A DNA stretch of 64,000 nucleotides from positions 5,786,978-5,850,977 of the forward strand of contig BCIA01000001.1 of NCBI GenBank assembly GCA_001599815.1, read 5' to 3'. This DNA is from Furcasterigmium furcatum. Lineage: Eukaryota; Ascomycota; Sordariomycetes; Glomerellales; Plectosphaerellaceae. The first letter of the stretch is position 1, and each line of letters opens with the position of its first letter. Below the pieces are notes generated by a model. It worked only from the letters and a program-made list of their open reading frames with translations, was not told where the DNA came from and ran no database searches. A program made the position numbers and the translations under genes. Below, in pieces: positions 43,105 to 53,994 of the stretch.

Positions 43105-43830
43105 TCAGAATTTCCATTTCTTGGCCAGCTCTATGCCCTCAGCCAGGGTTCCCACCCTGGCGTCAATCGCATAGCCCTCCGCCTCGAGCTTCTTGCACTC
43201 ATCCCAGAGCGATGCCAGGGGCGCAGTGAACACCTCGATGAACTCGCTCTCCTCCAACTGCGGCACGGGATTCTGGTTCTCTGGGAGAGAGGGGTCGATG
43301 GTTACGTGAACCATCCGGAGGTTCGTGTTGCAGAAGCCGGGGTCTAGACAGACGCTTAGCAAACTATCCAGTCCGCACGCTGGATGCCCCTACCGTTGAA
43401 CATGACAGGCGTCGTCTCGCTCACGACGCCCACATAGCCCGTTTCTTCTCGGAGCTCCCGCACGGCAGCCTGCTCCGCGGTCTCGCCCTCGTCAACCAGG
43501 CCAGCGGGCACCTCGATGGTGATCTTGTCAATGGGCGGGCGATACTGCTTCTGGAGGATGATCTCGGGCCCCGAACCCTTCTCGAGGATGGCGACGATGC
43601 CAACGCCGTCGATTTCGCCGTCCTTGGGCCGCGTGCGGCGCTCGGCAGACTCCCAAGTGCGTGCCTTACCGTTGGCATCCTGGTAGGTGAGCTTGACGAG
43701 CTTGATCCAAGCCGCCTCGCTCTCGGGCTGAGAAAGGGGTGAGATATTGTTCACCGCGCCAGGAGCGTCTGTCAGGAGTTTCACATACCAAGGGGCCCGT
43801 GGTCAGTACCTTTGCTCCCGAGGCCGACAT
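43105..43830 (-). CDS. YSA1: ADP-ribose pyrophosphatase, Ysa1-type Nudix hydrolase
   Basis: Exons 43830-43789, 43727-43394 and 43343-43105 (introns 61 and 50 nt) give 204 residues. It starts MSASGAKVLTTGPLPESEAA. The Nudix box lies in EVPAGLVDEGETAEQAAVRE followed by LREETGYVG, preceded by KQYRPPIDKITI, all typical of the Ysa1/NUDT5 group. These enzymes cleave ADP-ribose, and also O-acetyl-ADP-ribose, to AMP and the ribose-5-phosphate moiety. The third exon adds DPGFCNTNLRMVHVTIDP and the family's long C-terminal helix region. Only 57 bp separate its stop from that of the other Nudix gene, and 477 bp separate its start from the sirtuin gene. Confidence 0.9.
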
Positions 43831-44307
43831 TTTGGATGATGGATGCCACCGCTTGAGATGGCAGCAGCGAAATGTTGGAGGGGTAGGCGGGGTTTAAACA
43901 GGGTCAACCATGTGTTCACAGGGCGACAACGGCTGACTAGTGGCGGGGCATCTATTGGCATCTTCTTGCTGCCACTGATGTGACCAGGCTTGAACCTCAC
44001 ACGGACTTTTATCTTTCGGCATCTTATTGCACCTTCATGCAATAGCTCATCGCTTTGCCTCCTTATTTCAACATCCTAGGAACCCGGTACTCTCGTGGTC
44101 ATCAAACTATCTTTTTGCGCCCTTTGCATCCATCCTCAAAGCTCACCTCGAAGACTATTTCTTATCGATCCGTTCTTCGTGAAACTCATCCTCATCGAAA
44201 TCCGAACGCATCCCGAGGCCTCGCCGTCTCGCATCGTCGCAAAAATAGGTCGCAGACGCCGTGATCGTCACGAAAAGGGTCCGAAACCCCGTAAAGGAGG
44301 CCGCAAG
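43831..44307. promoter_or_regulatory. Divergent YSA1/HST2 promoter region
   Basis: 477 bp between start codons. A minimal upstream frame (ATG CAA TAG) occurs at 44037-44045 on the sirtuin side and would act as a uORF only if transcription starts above it. No other ATG lies between there and the HST2 start. Confidence 0.5.
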
Positions 44308-45700
44308 ATGGGCAACGAAGAGTCCACCCTGAAGCCTGAGGCGCAGGGCCCTCCCGTGACCCTGTCCGCCCGCAACCTCAAGGCTGTCGCCGACCACATC
44401 ACGTCCGGCGAGGTCAGGCGCATTGTGGTCATGACCGGTGCTGGTATCTCTACCGCAGCGGGCAGTATGTTCACCTCCTCCGTCTCTCTCAGCCCGCCGT
44501 TGCTGACTGACCCTGCCAGTTCCCGACTTCCGCTCTCCAGGCACCGGCCTCTACGCCAACCTGGCCCGTCTCAACCTCCCCTACGGAGAGGCCGTCTTCG
44601 ACATCAGCTTCTTCCGTGATCGCCCGGAGCCCTTCTACTACCTCGCCAAGGAGCTGTATCCGGGCCAGTTCCACCCCACCGTCTCCCACGCCTTCATCGC
44701 CCTCCTCGCTCGCAAGGGCCTTCTCACGATGAACTTCACCCAGAACATCGACTGTCTCGAGCGCCAGGCCGGCGTCCCCGGCGACCTCATCGTCGAGGCC
44801 CACGGCAGCTTCGCCAGCCAGCGCTGCATCGAATGCAAGGTGCCCTTCCCCGACGAGGACATGAAGGATCACGTCCAGGGCGAGATCGTCCCCCGCTGCG
44901 AGGAGAAGGGCTGCGGCGGGCTGGTCAAGCCGGACATTGTCTTCTTCGGCGAGGCCCTCCCCGCGCGCTTCCGGGACAACTCGCACCTCGCGGCGTCTGC
45001 GGACCTCGTGATCGTCATGGGTACCAGTCTGACCGTTTTCCCCTTCGCCGGCCTGCCCGAGTATACTCACCAGGGTATCCCGCGCGTGCTTTTCAACAAG
45101 GAACAGGTCGGGCAGATGGGCAGCCGCTCCGACGACGTCTTGGAGCTCGGCGCGTGTGACGACGGCGTCAGGAAGCTCGCTTCTCTGCTTGGTTGGAAGG
45201 ATGAGCTGGAGGAGCTCTGGCGCGGCGTCGTGGGCGACAAGGAGGCAGAGAGACAGCTGGCGCAGGCTGAGAAGGGCCACCAAGACATCGAGGAAGAGGT
45301 GAAGAAGCTGGTAGAGGAGGTTGAGAGCGCCCTGACCTTGGAGTCGAGGGACAAGCAAGGAGACAGTGATGCTAATGAAGGGACAGGAAGAGAAGACGTT
45401 CAAGTTCAGCCAGCCAGTTCACAAGAGCCGGTCTCGGCAGATGTCAAGGAAGAGGCGACAAAAGATACGGCAGAAGACAGAAGCACTCCGCCAGTGGATG
45501 AAGAAGTCAAGAAGCAAGAAGGCAGCAGGGCCGATACACAGAAGGGTGGTTCTACAACTACCTCAGAAAGGGGGAAAGACTCCTCTCTGGAGCTATCTGC
45601 GGCTGAGAAGTCTGCAGACGAGTCGAAGACAGGGGAGGGGGATGCACTAGATGCCAAGGTAGAGACGACGACGACGACGACACCGCCAAAGCCAGCATGA
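44308..45700 (+). CDS. HST2: Hst2-type NAD+-dependent sirtuin deacetylase
   Basis: Exons 44308-44464 and 44520-45700 (55-nt intron) give 445 residues. NAD-binding VVMTGAGISTAAG-IPDFRSPGTGLYANL spans the intron. Then come FTQNIDCLERQAG and the catalytic His in VEAHGSFASQRC. Zinc cysteines are CIEC and CEEKGC. The product-side motifs are LVKPDIVFFGEALP and VMGTSLTVFPFAGLP. This is the class I Hst2/SIRT2 pattern: removal of acetyl groups from lysines using NAD+, yielding O-acetyl-ADP-ribose. The N-terminus MGNEEST fits the N-myristoylation rule (Gly2, Ser6). The last ~150 residues are an acidic, Lys/Ser/Thr-rich tail with a coiled-coil-like start (EEEVKKLVEEVESAL). Confidence 0.92.
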
Positions 45701-46033
45701 GTGGGGACATGGTGCTACGCCGGCGGGCTCGGGTCGGTATGTGTTGTCAAACGAGAAATTGAAATGGTCCAGGGCCGAAGTCTACGGATCGATATCAAGA
45801 GGGCAGGACTTCCGACATCGTGGAGCGGCATAGCTATACACCCTTACCACATACGTGTGGCGAAAAGAGGAGAATCCTGCTTATGAGACCTGAAAACCAA
45901 GTCCTATTGCCGTGTATTATGATCCCGCGACCGTTTTGTCTATCTATTATCAATCTTCATTGTATCAATGTGCCGCCAGTTATGGCAAAATTATGTTCCC
46001 GAATCGCCAACAGAATCCTCGCTGTGGCGGCCA
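45701..46033. other. Intergenic between convergent HST2 and small cysteine-protein gene
   Basis: 333 bp of 3' flanking sequence; no other feature seen. Confidence 0.45.
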
Positions 46034-46413
46034 TCAGGCACTGCGAGTCCGGCCTCCTCGTCGGTTTCGTCGCCTGGGGCTGTATTCCTCGCTTCCATCG
46101 ATGTTGGTCCAGGAGTCGTCGGAGTCGTTGTCTTCGTCTTCCGGGGTATGGGCAGGACTCCACATCGACGTACGACGGGTGAGGAGACCTTCTTTCATGG
46201 CACGGCCACGCCGATGTGCCTGGAGAGGGTCAGAACAGATTCGGAGGTATGGGCAGGGGTGGACTGGACATACGGTACAGAAGGTGCACCTCTCGCCGAA
46301 ACGAGGGGCGAAGTTCCGGCACTGGAGAGAGCTCTACAGGATGATCAGCAGCCGTCATGGTGGCGGGGCATTGGTGGCAGGCGTACGTAGAAGTTGGAGC
46401 AGTAGACAGGCAT
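46034..46413 (-). CDS. Small four-cysteine protein, 90 residues, three exons (new prediction)
   Basis: Hidden from ORF calling by splitting. Exons 46413-46387 (9 codons), 46333-46274 (20 codons) and 46219-46034 (61 codons plus stop) all join in phase 0. Donors are GTACGC and GTATGT, acceptors TGTAG and TCCAG, introns 53 and 54 nt. The protein opens MPVYCSNFYSSLQCRNFAPR and continues to CTFC, giving C-x8-C-x10-C-x2-C, which could bind one zinc. A basic stretch (AHRRGRAMKEGLLTRR), an acidic stretch (PEDEDNDSDDSWTNIDG) and a basic end (RRRNRRGGRTRSA) follow. No family is recognised. The consistent splice signals, regular short introns and protein-like composition support it. It converges with HST2. 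Confidence 0.6.
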
Positions 46414-47622
46414 CGTGGGCGACTGGAGGAGCTCTGGATGGGATGTGGAGGACGTGGGAGGACACATTGAAAGCACAAGCACAAGCAAGGAGCGAGACGA
46501 TCTCTGGGCGACGAGTGGTGGTGCTAAATACTCTACACGGTAACGCCCTCCACGGGGTGTACTCAACAAATCGTGCATCTTACGTAGTTGGGAGGTACTA
46601 TTGAAACCCTGAAAGGGCTACCCGCTCTCAATGTTCCCGCCGCTTGCGTTGACGGGCTCAGATACCCGCCTCACGCCAGGGGCGCGCATTGTTCTCCTTG
46701 CAAGATGATGAGCTTAGTCTTGAGATGGTGGGATCAGTCGATGAGTTGGTTGGACCCCTATTGACACCGAGCGCGGGACCGCGACAGAGCCGCAACCGTG
46801 AGATGCAAAGAGATGACGACGAGCGGGCGGCGTGGAGGAGTTCGTCATCGGTAGCAGCGAGAGCCTGCGCGAACACGAAGATTGCCCGCAATTCAGAGTT
46901 GGCGCGGTGGGTTGGAGAGCAGCCCTGGATCTGCTGCCCGTTGGTGGGAGGGGATTCTAGTCCGCGGTCTATGGAGAATGTCTTACAGGCGCGGATGCTG
47001 AAGACGGTGGTGGCAGGGTGAGAAAGGGTAGTTCCGGCTCGGCAGAGCTGACGACGAAGACGGCCCGAGGAGGAGGCTCTGATTGTGAATATGAGAAATT
47101 CGGTGGTTTAGCCAGGGCACATTGATGCTGATGGTTCTGATACGAACGGCATATAATTAGAAGCTGGGTGCAGTGCAAGAGTCAGCAAGACTCTGGAAGC
47201 GACACTTGAGGCTTCTGAGACCATATGCTCGCAGTTTTTGGTGGGAGTTCACCCAGGAGAGAGAATTGAGTTGCAAAAATGCATTCAATTGAGGAGAGAC
47301 CGCAGTCGAGTCGTGAGTCGAGCCAAGGTGATGATGATGTTGGGTGTGGGGAAGAAGCATCTGGGGATGGCAGGCGACGATATGAGAAACACAGTACCGA
47401 TGAATTTAATCGACACTGGTCTCGAAGCTCTTGTGGAGCCCGAAACCCCAAACTTTTGTTTGGGGATGGAACCAGCAGATTGTCTTCCACCCAAAATTAA
47501 ACATCGTGACCACCATCAGGCCACTTCGACCAGCCGCCTTTTCCGACGCCGCAAAAGACCTGAAAATATCTCCCCCGGCAGCTGTCCTCGACCCGAGAAC
47601 CGACCTGCACACCACCATAGCC
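46414..47622. other. Intergenic, one uncertain 110-codon frame
   Basis: Holds the promoters of the small cysteine-protein gene and of COX16. A plus-strand frame at about 46689-47021 (DDELSLEMVGSVDELVGPLL) is open but lacks a good ATG, and its antisense is also open. I cannot support it as a gene. Confidence 0.35.
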
Positions 47623-48036
47623 ATGGCCTTCTCACGCAAGCGGTTCGTTTCGTCCTCGGACGCCGAGAACTTCGCGGCCAAGTACCGCGCCTTGCTAGCC
47701 AAGCGGCCGTTCCTCCTCTTCGGCCTCCCCTTCATCTCGATCATCGTCGCGGGCTCCTTCGTCCTGACGCCCGCCACCGCCATTCGATACGAGAAGCACG
47801 ACCGCAAGGTGCGGCAGCTGACGCGGGAGGAGGAGCTTGGCCTGAAGACTGGCGCAAGGAAGCCCGTCGACATGAAGGAGGAATACTACGTGAGTCCTCC
47901 CGTCCCTTGCACCCAGACCTTCGTCCACGACATGGTGCTGACTTCCTTGCAGAGATTGGCGGCCAAGGACATCGATAACTGGGAGCAGAAGCGCGTCAAG
48001 CGGTTCAAGGGCGAGCATGATGGCATCATCGAATAA
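47623..48036 (+). CDS. COX16: Cytochrome c oxidase assembly protein Cox16
   Basis: Exons 47623-47889 and 47953-48036 (63-nt intron) give 116 residues. A single membrane helix (LLFGLPFISIIVAGSFVLTP) is followed by ATAIRYEKHDRKVRQLTREE and, across the intron, MKEEYY-RLAAKDIDNWEQ with KRVKRFKGEHDGI. This matches Cox16, an inner mitochondrial membrane factor for complex IV assembly. The start is at MAFSRKRF in a good context (AGCCATGG). The open frame continues upstream to 47431 without homology. The intron is a multiple of three and has no in-frame stop, so an unspliced message would encode a 21-residue insertion. Confidence 0.9.
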   Translation: MAFSRKRFVSSSDAENFAAKYRALLAKRPFLLFGLPFISIIVAGSFVLTPATAIRYEKHDRKVRQLTREEELGLKTGARKPVDMKEEYYVSPPVPCTQTFVHDMVLTSLQRLAAKDIDNWEQKRVKRFKGEHDGIIE

Positions 48037-51000
48037 ATCCCATTCCCAATCCCAACACCGCAGTTCAGGTCGAAACGAAACTTGACAGACATCAGACGTC
48101 ACCGCATCGAGATTCAGGGGTAGTTGGGCAGGTAGCACTGCAGATTGCAGCCGTGATTCGCAGGCCGATCACCCATCCCGAAATAAGGAACGAGACAGCT
48201 GTCGGCGCCTCGTCAATCCCACCCCGCGGCGATCGACGGCCAGGTTTCAGCCGAAAGTCGATCCGCGAACATACCAGAAACAGCGAGAAGATATTGGGTG
48301 AACAGCCGTTGCCGGCGCTGGGACGGACAACGCCAATGGCGACCTCGTGAGCACGCCAGGACGACCACTCGGGCCGGCGCACTCTGCGTTCTCGTGCGCC
48401 GATCAGCGGCTCGCCCTTGCGTCGCACGGACGAACCCCCCAAAACCACCATCCTGCTGGGACCGCCCGGGAAGAAAAGTCTCGGCTGGGACAGACCTTCT
48501 CGGAGCAAAGCGTCCTTGGCGGGCCGGACGCCTGGGCTCCCGCCAACGTCAGCCACACGCCGAGGATCCCGTGAGAAAGTCTTGTCTTGTCCGGCATCCC
48601 TTGCCTGGCAATGACCTCCGTGGCTGACCGATGAGCCGTACGTGGGCGTTTCGAAACCGACCTTGTGCGTCATCCCGGGGCGCGCGGCCGTTTCGGACGG
48701 CCCGGATCGGTGATTGACCTGTCTTGGGGCGAGGGTAAGGGAAGCACAGCACAACAACGCCTTGGGCAACTTGGGGCCGAGGCATGGGCGATGACGGGTG
48801 GCTTTTGCTCAGCCGACGACGGTGCGGGATGTTGGCATCGTGCGAGGGCAGGAGGAGCGCGGGGTTGATTTAGAAGTCAAGATAGGAATGAAAGGGTCCT
48901 GCTGCATGCCTGTCGTCTACAACCTTGATCACGAAGGAGTCGCGGTTCAGGGGCCGTGTTGGTTATGTCTTGCTACGCTTGCCGCGTGAAACAGCATTCC
49001 AGCGAGTTCGACAGTCAGGAACGCGTAAAGTGGTCACGAATACACCGAGTGCTCGTCTTTCGCGGCATCGTCGGAGCGTCCAGTCCGTGGGCGAGTTGGC
49101 ATCGCGACTACCGCATCCGCGGATCGAGATGCAATCGGAGACAGGACTCTATCTTGCTTTGGCTTGGGTCTCAGACAGCAGCCGACGGGGCCATTTACAC
49201 GAAGCACCGGGTGAGATTTTCGCACGTCCACATGCTGCTATTTCAGTGACCGGTGGCCGTCATCATCATCGGACGGCAGGGCAGGGCAGGGGCTTACGAT
49301 CAGTCAAGGATTTCGAGGTGATCTTCGGGACCAATGATGAAAGGCGCGGCGGCCAAGACCAGGCCGGCTGTACAGTGACTTGACGTCGAGGTGTGTGTCC
49401 GCTGTTTCACGCCGCGGTCTCACAAGCCCAGCAGAACCCAGCAGGGGCCCGCAAGCCCGCTGTCTGCAGGGCCGCGAGCGCCCGCGGCAAGGCCTGGCGC
49501 AGATCGGATCGGCGGGCGGCGGGCGGGGAGGAGGAGGCCTGAGTGGGCGGCCGGCCGACCGCAGTTGAGTGTTGGAGGCGGGACTTGGGACGGACGGTCG
49601 TGAGTAGACATGGGCACACGGACTTTGATTATAGATCAGTGGCTCTTCGGATGACAATGACACCTGTGATGTTTCTAGCTTGCTTGCGGGAGCCAGACTC
49701 AGCCCGCCGGTTGCGCGGCGGGATCTATCTGCCCGACGTCCAAGACCGCCAGCCATCAAGTTCTTCCAGGTTTCTGCTGTTGGCTCCTGATGGTGTGCAT
49801 GGCATGGCATGTTTGCCAGAAGCGGTGTGGGCGGGAGGCAAAAACCTGCCCCTGAATGGGGGTGAATGGGGGGTACAGGCGTCAGGGGAAGCGAGGGACG
49901 GCGATGATCGTACCTTTCCAGAGACGAATCATCACCTTCCTTTCGCCGGGAATAGAGTCCTACAAGCAGTGTCGGAGGCGACAGTTATCGCCGGCGCCCG
50001 TCGTGCGAGAATTCCTCCAGGGCGAAAGTTTCCGTTGCGCGGGACCTGGGCTGACGTTCCAAGTTCCCCTGACTCGTGGTGGATGCAACGCTCCCGTTGT
50101 CAAGGTGCCATTGACAAAGACCGGAATCAGGGCGGCCGTGTTCTTGGATGGTCCAGGCCGCCCAGATGCTGCACGGATGGAGCGTAGCCAAGCAGCAGGA
50201 AAGTTAAAGTGGTTGCATCACAAGGATGGGCCGACGTTGGGTTGGTACCTTTCCTGACAACTGTTGAACCGAACTTACATGAAAGGTAGTGTAGTGGTGA
50301 TTGCGGGGGATCGGTCCCTCGTGATCACCATTCAGGGGGGGAAGGCTGGGAGAGCTGCTTGCCCATTTCCACCGAGACACTTTATGAGGAGCCGCCTGCA
50401 TATGCGTTGCTGCAAGAGCTCAGTAGTACCAACCGGTGGCTTGCATCCTGGAGGAGTTGAGCTGCTGCTTGCAGTATGCTAATGTTGTTAATGGACAAGC
50501 AGAGATGCGGGGGACGGCATGTTGACGCCGGTATTCTGTGACAAAGCCCGCAACGCAACTGAAGGGCGCCGCCAGCTGCTCACTCCCACGACTAATGCAC
50601 TCGGCCGGCCGGTGATCACCGCGGGGACTGGTCATGGGCTGATCTGATGGGGGATTGTCTGCCCATGCCCCAGGTCGAGTCGCAGGCTGGACGGTTCCGC
50701 CGCCACGCGAGAGGTGATATCGGTGGTGATCAGTCGAGGGGTGGCTTGTGGACTAAACTCATCGTGGGCAAGGCTGCACGACTGGTAGCTGTCGAGCTGC
50801 TGGCAGGGTGCGGGGTGAACGTGCTGGAGGGAACTACTGAGCCGTTTGCGGTGCCTGGATCGAAGTTGGCGCGGGGCCGATGGGCAATTGAGTTTGCGGT
50901 GTGGCGCCCTCCAAGCTTGTCGAGGGTTCATGTGCCTCTCTGGATGCTTCCTAGTACTGCCGGAAAGCAGTTAGCAGGACCCCAATGGTTCGCCCGGGGG

Positions 51001-53160
51001 TCTGTCAAGGGCTGTCACTGGCTGCCGCGGCCATGGAAGAGGACTGATAGCGGTGGGCGATTGCCACTGGTGCTGGTGATGGTGACAACCACCAGATCAG
51101 CAGGATCGGCTGCGCCGCCGCCGTCTCGTTTGGGGTGTGATGGACGGATGGTCGGCGTTGAGGAGTCGGGGGGTGTGAGACGGGCAAGACGGGCAAGACA
51201 CACGAGGATGGAAGCGGAGCGAGTGTTCCTGGTACCTGACGGAAAGCTGTCAAGCCCTGCGCCTTTGTTCCTGAGCCAAAAGGCGACAGACCAGACACAT
51301 TCTGGTGCATGGGCGACGTGGCACGAATGCGGGAGACGCATACTAGGTAGGTTACTTACGTGGGTGGTTGCGTGGAGGTATGTACGTGCTGCGTTGTAAT
51401 CAAGTTGAATGTAAGATGCGCTCACTCACTCAGCCCCGGCAGGCCTGACACTGACACCGGACATTGGATGACATGCGAATTGCGCCGCTCTGCGCAGGCC
51501 ATGATCTGACGGTTGAAACAACGGCACAAAACCTCGGTCGCCGACACGAAGGAAGAAGAGGAAGAAAAGAACAGGGCACCAGTTGTCGAGTACCGTGTAC
51601 TGTACAGTTCTATTTCTTTCTTGCCTCCTGATTGATCGGATGAGCCTGATTCGGATGACGTATGAGATCCAGGTCCAGGCCAGGGGGCACCCAACACCGA
51701 CCGGGACCCATGCTGCCACGCCGCCGGCTCCTCCGCAAACCGAAGAACAGGCATTCAGAACAGAACGGAACAGAACACAACTTTTAATGGACGATGACTC
51801 CCGACCGGCCGAGCGTATCTCGTTACCGTATTCGTCAGTGCCGGCAACTTTTGAATACTATTATTACAGCGGATTTCTTACACGGGACGGGCTCTTCGTA
51901 TGGATGGATGCCTCGTACCTGAGTGAACCCGCAGCACCCGTGAAAGGCTCCGGTCCGCTGACATTTGAAATATTTCCGGATTTGGAATCTCGAGCTAAGC
52001 CTCCAAAAGTAGCCTTGGGACACCACCATGAAGCTTCCGCTGGCCGTTTCGCGGCACTGGTTGGCCGGTTGCTCAGCACACCGAGCCTCCTAGTGCGACT
52101 CGCTAACAAGGAACACGTCCGTCCTTTGAGTCCTGGGCCTGGAGCCGGCTGGGCTGGGGGAGCTGAAGATGGTCCTCAAAAAAATTCGAGGTCGGGCTGC
52201 TCGGTCTTCGGCTCACCGGCGCCCTGGGACGAGACGAGTCCGTGTCCTCCGCCTCCTCCATCCTCGTAATCGGCCGCGCCGCCATCGTCCGACCGCCTGA
52301 TCTCTCTCGGTCTCACTGGTCCTAGCGTATCCTGTTCTTCATCGGGAACTCTCCTCATCGTTACGTTCAGAGTCGCGCCGGACGCACGACTTACTCAGGC
52401 TGCGAGGGAGAGTCAACCCCGGCCGGTGTCTTGGATGAGGCCATTCTCGCAAGGCCAGGCAACTAACAACGCGCCGGCATGGAGCATGTCTCTCTCTCTC
52501 TGCGTCTGTCTCTGTTCGTCTCTTCACGCTTGTGAAGCTGGCGTTTCCGTTCCCATCCATCCACCCCCACCAACACCACCACCATCACCGCTCTGCTCGG
52601 TCTCGCTCTCTTGTCTCTCGTCGTCACATCTCCTCCTCCCACTTCGTGTTCCACCCCCTTGTGCCTGTACTGTACCTGCTGACTTGCTGCCATGCACCCT
52701 GCAAGGCACCGCGTTCCTCAGCGCCCCACCACACAATCGCTTGGCCTGGCCTGATCCCTGCTCCTTGTCACCGCTACCACCCACACACCCTGGTTCCGGC
52801 TAGTGCCTTCGCAACCTTGCTCCTCTCCTCGGAGCCGGGATGCGATCACCAGGGATCTTGCCTCTCTGCCTACGTCGACTTTGCCTCTCTGTTCCCCGCC
52901 CTGCTCCGGCCGCCCAGCCAGGCAGAAGAGGCAGTGTCCTGCCCGCCGCTTGTACATATAGAATCTCACATCCGCCCATCCCATGAACTGCCTGCCTGAC
53001 CCTCTACCCAAGCCTCTGGTAGATCTTCACCTGGCATAGTCAGCAACTCTTAAAGAAGGGTTCTCGACTCCCAGTTACGCCACTCGACATATACATCACC
53101 ACTTACACAACACGAGTTCCTCTCGACAGTGGTGTCGCCCAGCACCTCACCACCAACACA
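48037..53160. other. Gene-poor interval of about 5.1 kb upstream of an acidic-protein gene
   Basis: Open frames up to 250 codons occur (48092-48769 minus, 49543-50187 plus, 50647-51399 plus), but none has recognisable motifs, and antisense frames are equally open. A frame from ATG 51787 to 52269 (MDDDSRPAERISLPYSSVPA) is the most protein-like. From about 52460 to 53160 the plus strand is strongly C/T-rich with a CTCTCTCTCTCT run near 52490, as in fungal leaders. Nothing else is supported. Confidence 0.45.
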
Positions 53161-53994
53161 ATGCTGTGCCGGTCCATGAGCGAATCTCGGGCCAAGAAGG
53201 TCAAGGGCAGGAGGGTGAAGCCCGAGATCATCCACATCAGGAAGCCCAGCCTTTCCAGCTCCGTCTCAAGCGCCTCGTCCGTATCAACAGCAAGGTCGCC
53301 GCCATATACCAGCCACAGCTTCAGACACACACACCCCATCGACATGGACCCTCTCGGCCTTCACCCTACCTTCGTACCACCGCCCCGCCTCAGCGAGAGG
53401 CCATTCATCCTGCCGCAAAACGATCACTCGGGCGGCGTGGAGGACCACGTCCTGGAGCATTACTTCCGCTCCCAGGACAGCAACTTGAAGACGGATGCCA
53501 TGCCCGCACCTCCCACAGACTCCCCGACACCGATGCAGCACTCCAACCACGAGGCACAACCGCGATCTGACGAGGGAGGCGACTACTTCCTCTACAAGCT
53601 TCATCTTCTCGAGCACCAGGAGAAGCAGAGGCAGCAGGTCCTCGATTCCATGGGCCCCGCCCTTAACCGCTCCCGCTGGTCCGAGTCGACCATCCAGACC
53701 ATCGACATGGACGAGACGGCCATCATCGATGACGACGATGAGGAGGAAGACGACGAAGACGACCACTCCGTCCTCGAGATGGCCATCCCCGAACGACAGG
53801 TCGAGGTCAGGCATCCGGCAAGCTGGCAGAACTTCAGCTACAAGCGCGACCCTCTCNCCCCCGCCTCGCCCAGGAGACCGCCCATCAAGACGATGGACTC
53901 GGTCGAGGACTTCATCAAGCGGGGCGGCTGGAAGAGGAGGGGCATCGTCTTCCAGAACGAGGAGGCCGTTCGCTCCGAGAGCAGCATGTTCTGA
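53161..53994 (+). CDS. Acidic low-complexity protein of unknown function (contains one N)
   Basis: Single exon, 277 residues. The N-terminus is basic (SRAKKVKGRRVKPEIIHIRK), then Ser-rich (PSLSSSVSSASSVSTARSPP). A central helical part reads DYFLYKLHLLEHQEKQRQQV, then an Asp/Glu run (DDDDEEEDDEDD), and a conserved-looking end ASWQNFSYKRDPL, DSVEDFIKRGGWKRRGIVFQ. The base at 53857 is N, making one residue unknown (DPL-X-PAS). There is no signal peptide or membrane helix. The clean frame and a C/T-rich leader just upstream support a real gene. Its isolation between two ~5-kb gene-free stretches suggests complex regulation, which is inference. Family unknown to me. Confidence 0.7.
   Translation: MLCRSMSESRAKKVKGRRVKPEIIHIRKPSLSSSVSSASSVSTARSPPYTSHSFRHTHPIDMDPLGLHPTFVPPPRLSERPFILPQNDHSGGVEDHVLEHYFRSQDSNLKTDAMPAPPTDSPTPMQHSNHEAQPRSDEGGDYFLYKLHLLEHQEKQRQQVLDSMGPALNRSRWSESTIQTIDMDETAIIDDDDEEEDDEDDHSVLEMAIPERQVEVRHPASWQNFSYKRDPLXPASPRRPPIKTMDSVEDFIKRGGWKRRGIVFQNEEAVRSESSMF

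Noticed and set aside
45912..46604. 230-codon plus-strand frame downstream of HST2
   Set aside because: It is antisense to the better-supported spliced four-cysteine gene and is rich in Arg/Trp/Gly in a non-protein-like way.
48092..48769. 225-codon minus-strand frame after COX16
   Set aside because: No recognisable motif; both strands are largely stop-free in this GC-rich stretch.
50647..51399. 250-codon plus-strand frame
   Set aside because: No motif, no leader features and an unlikely residue pattern; probably chance in GC-rich DNA.
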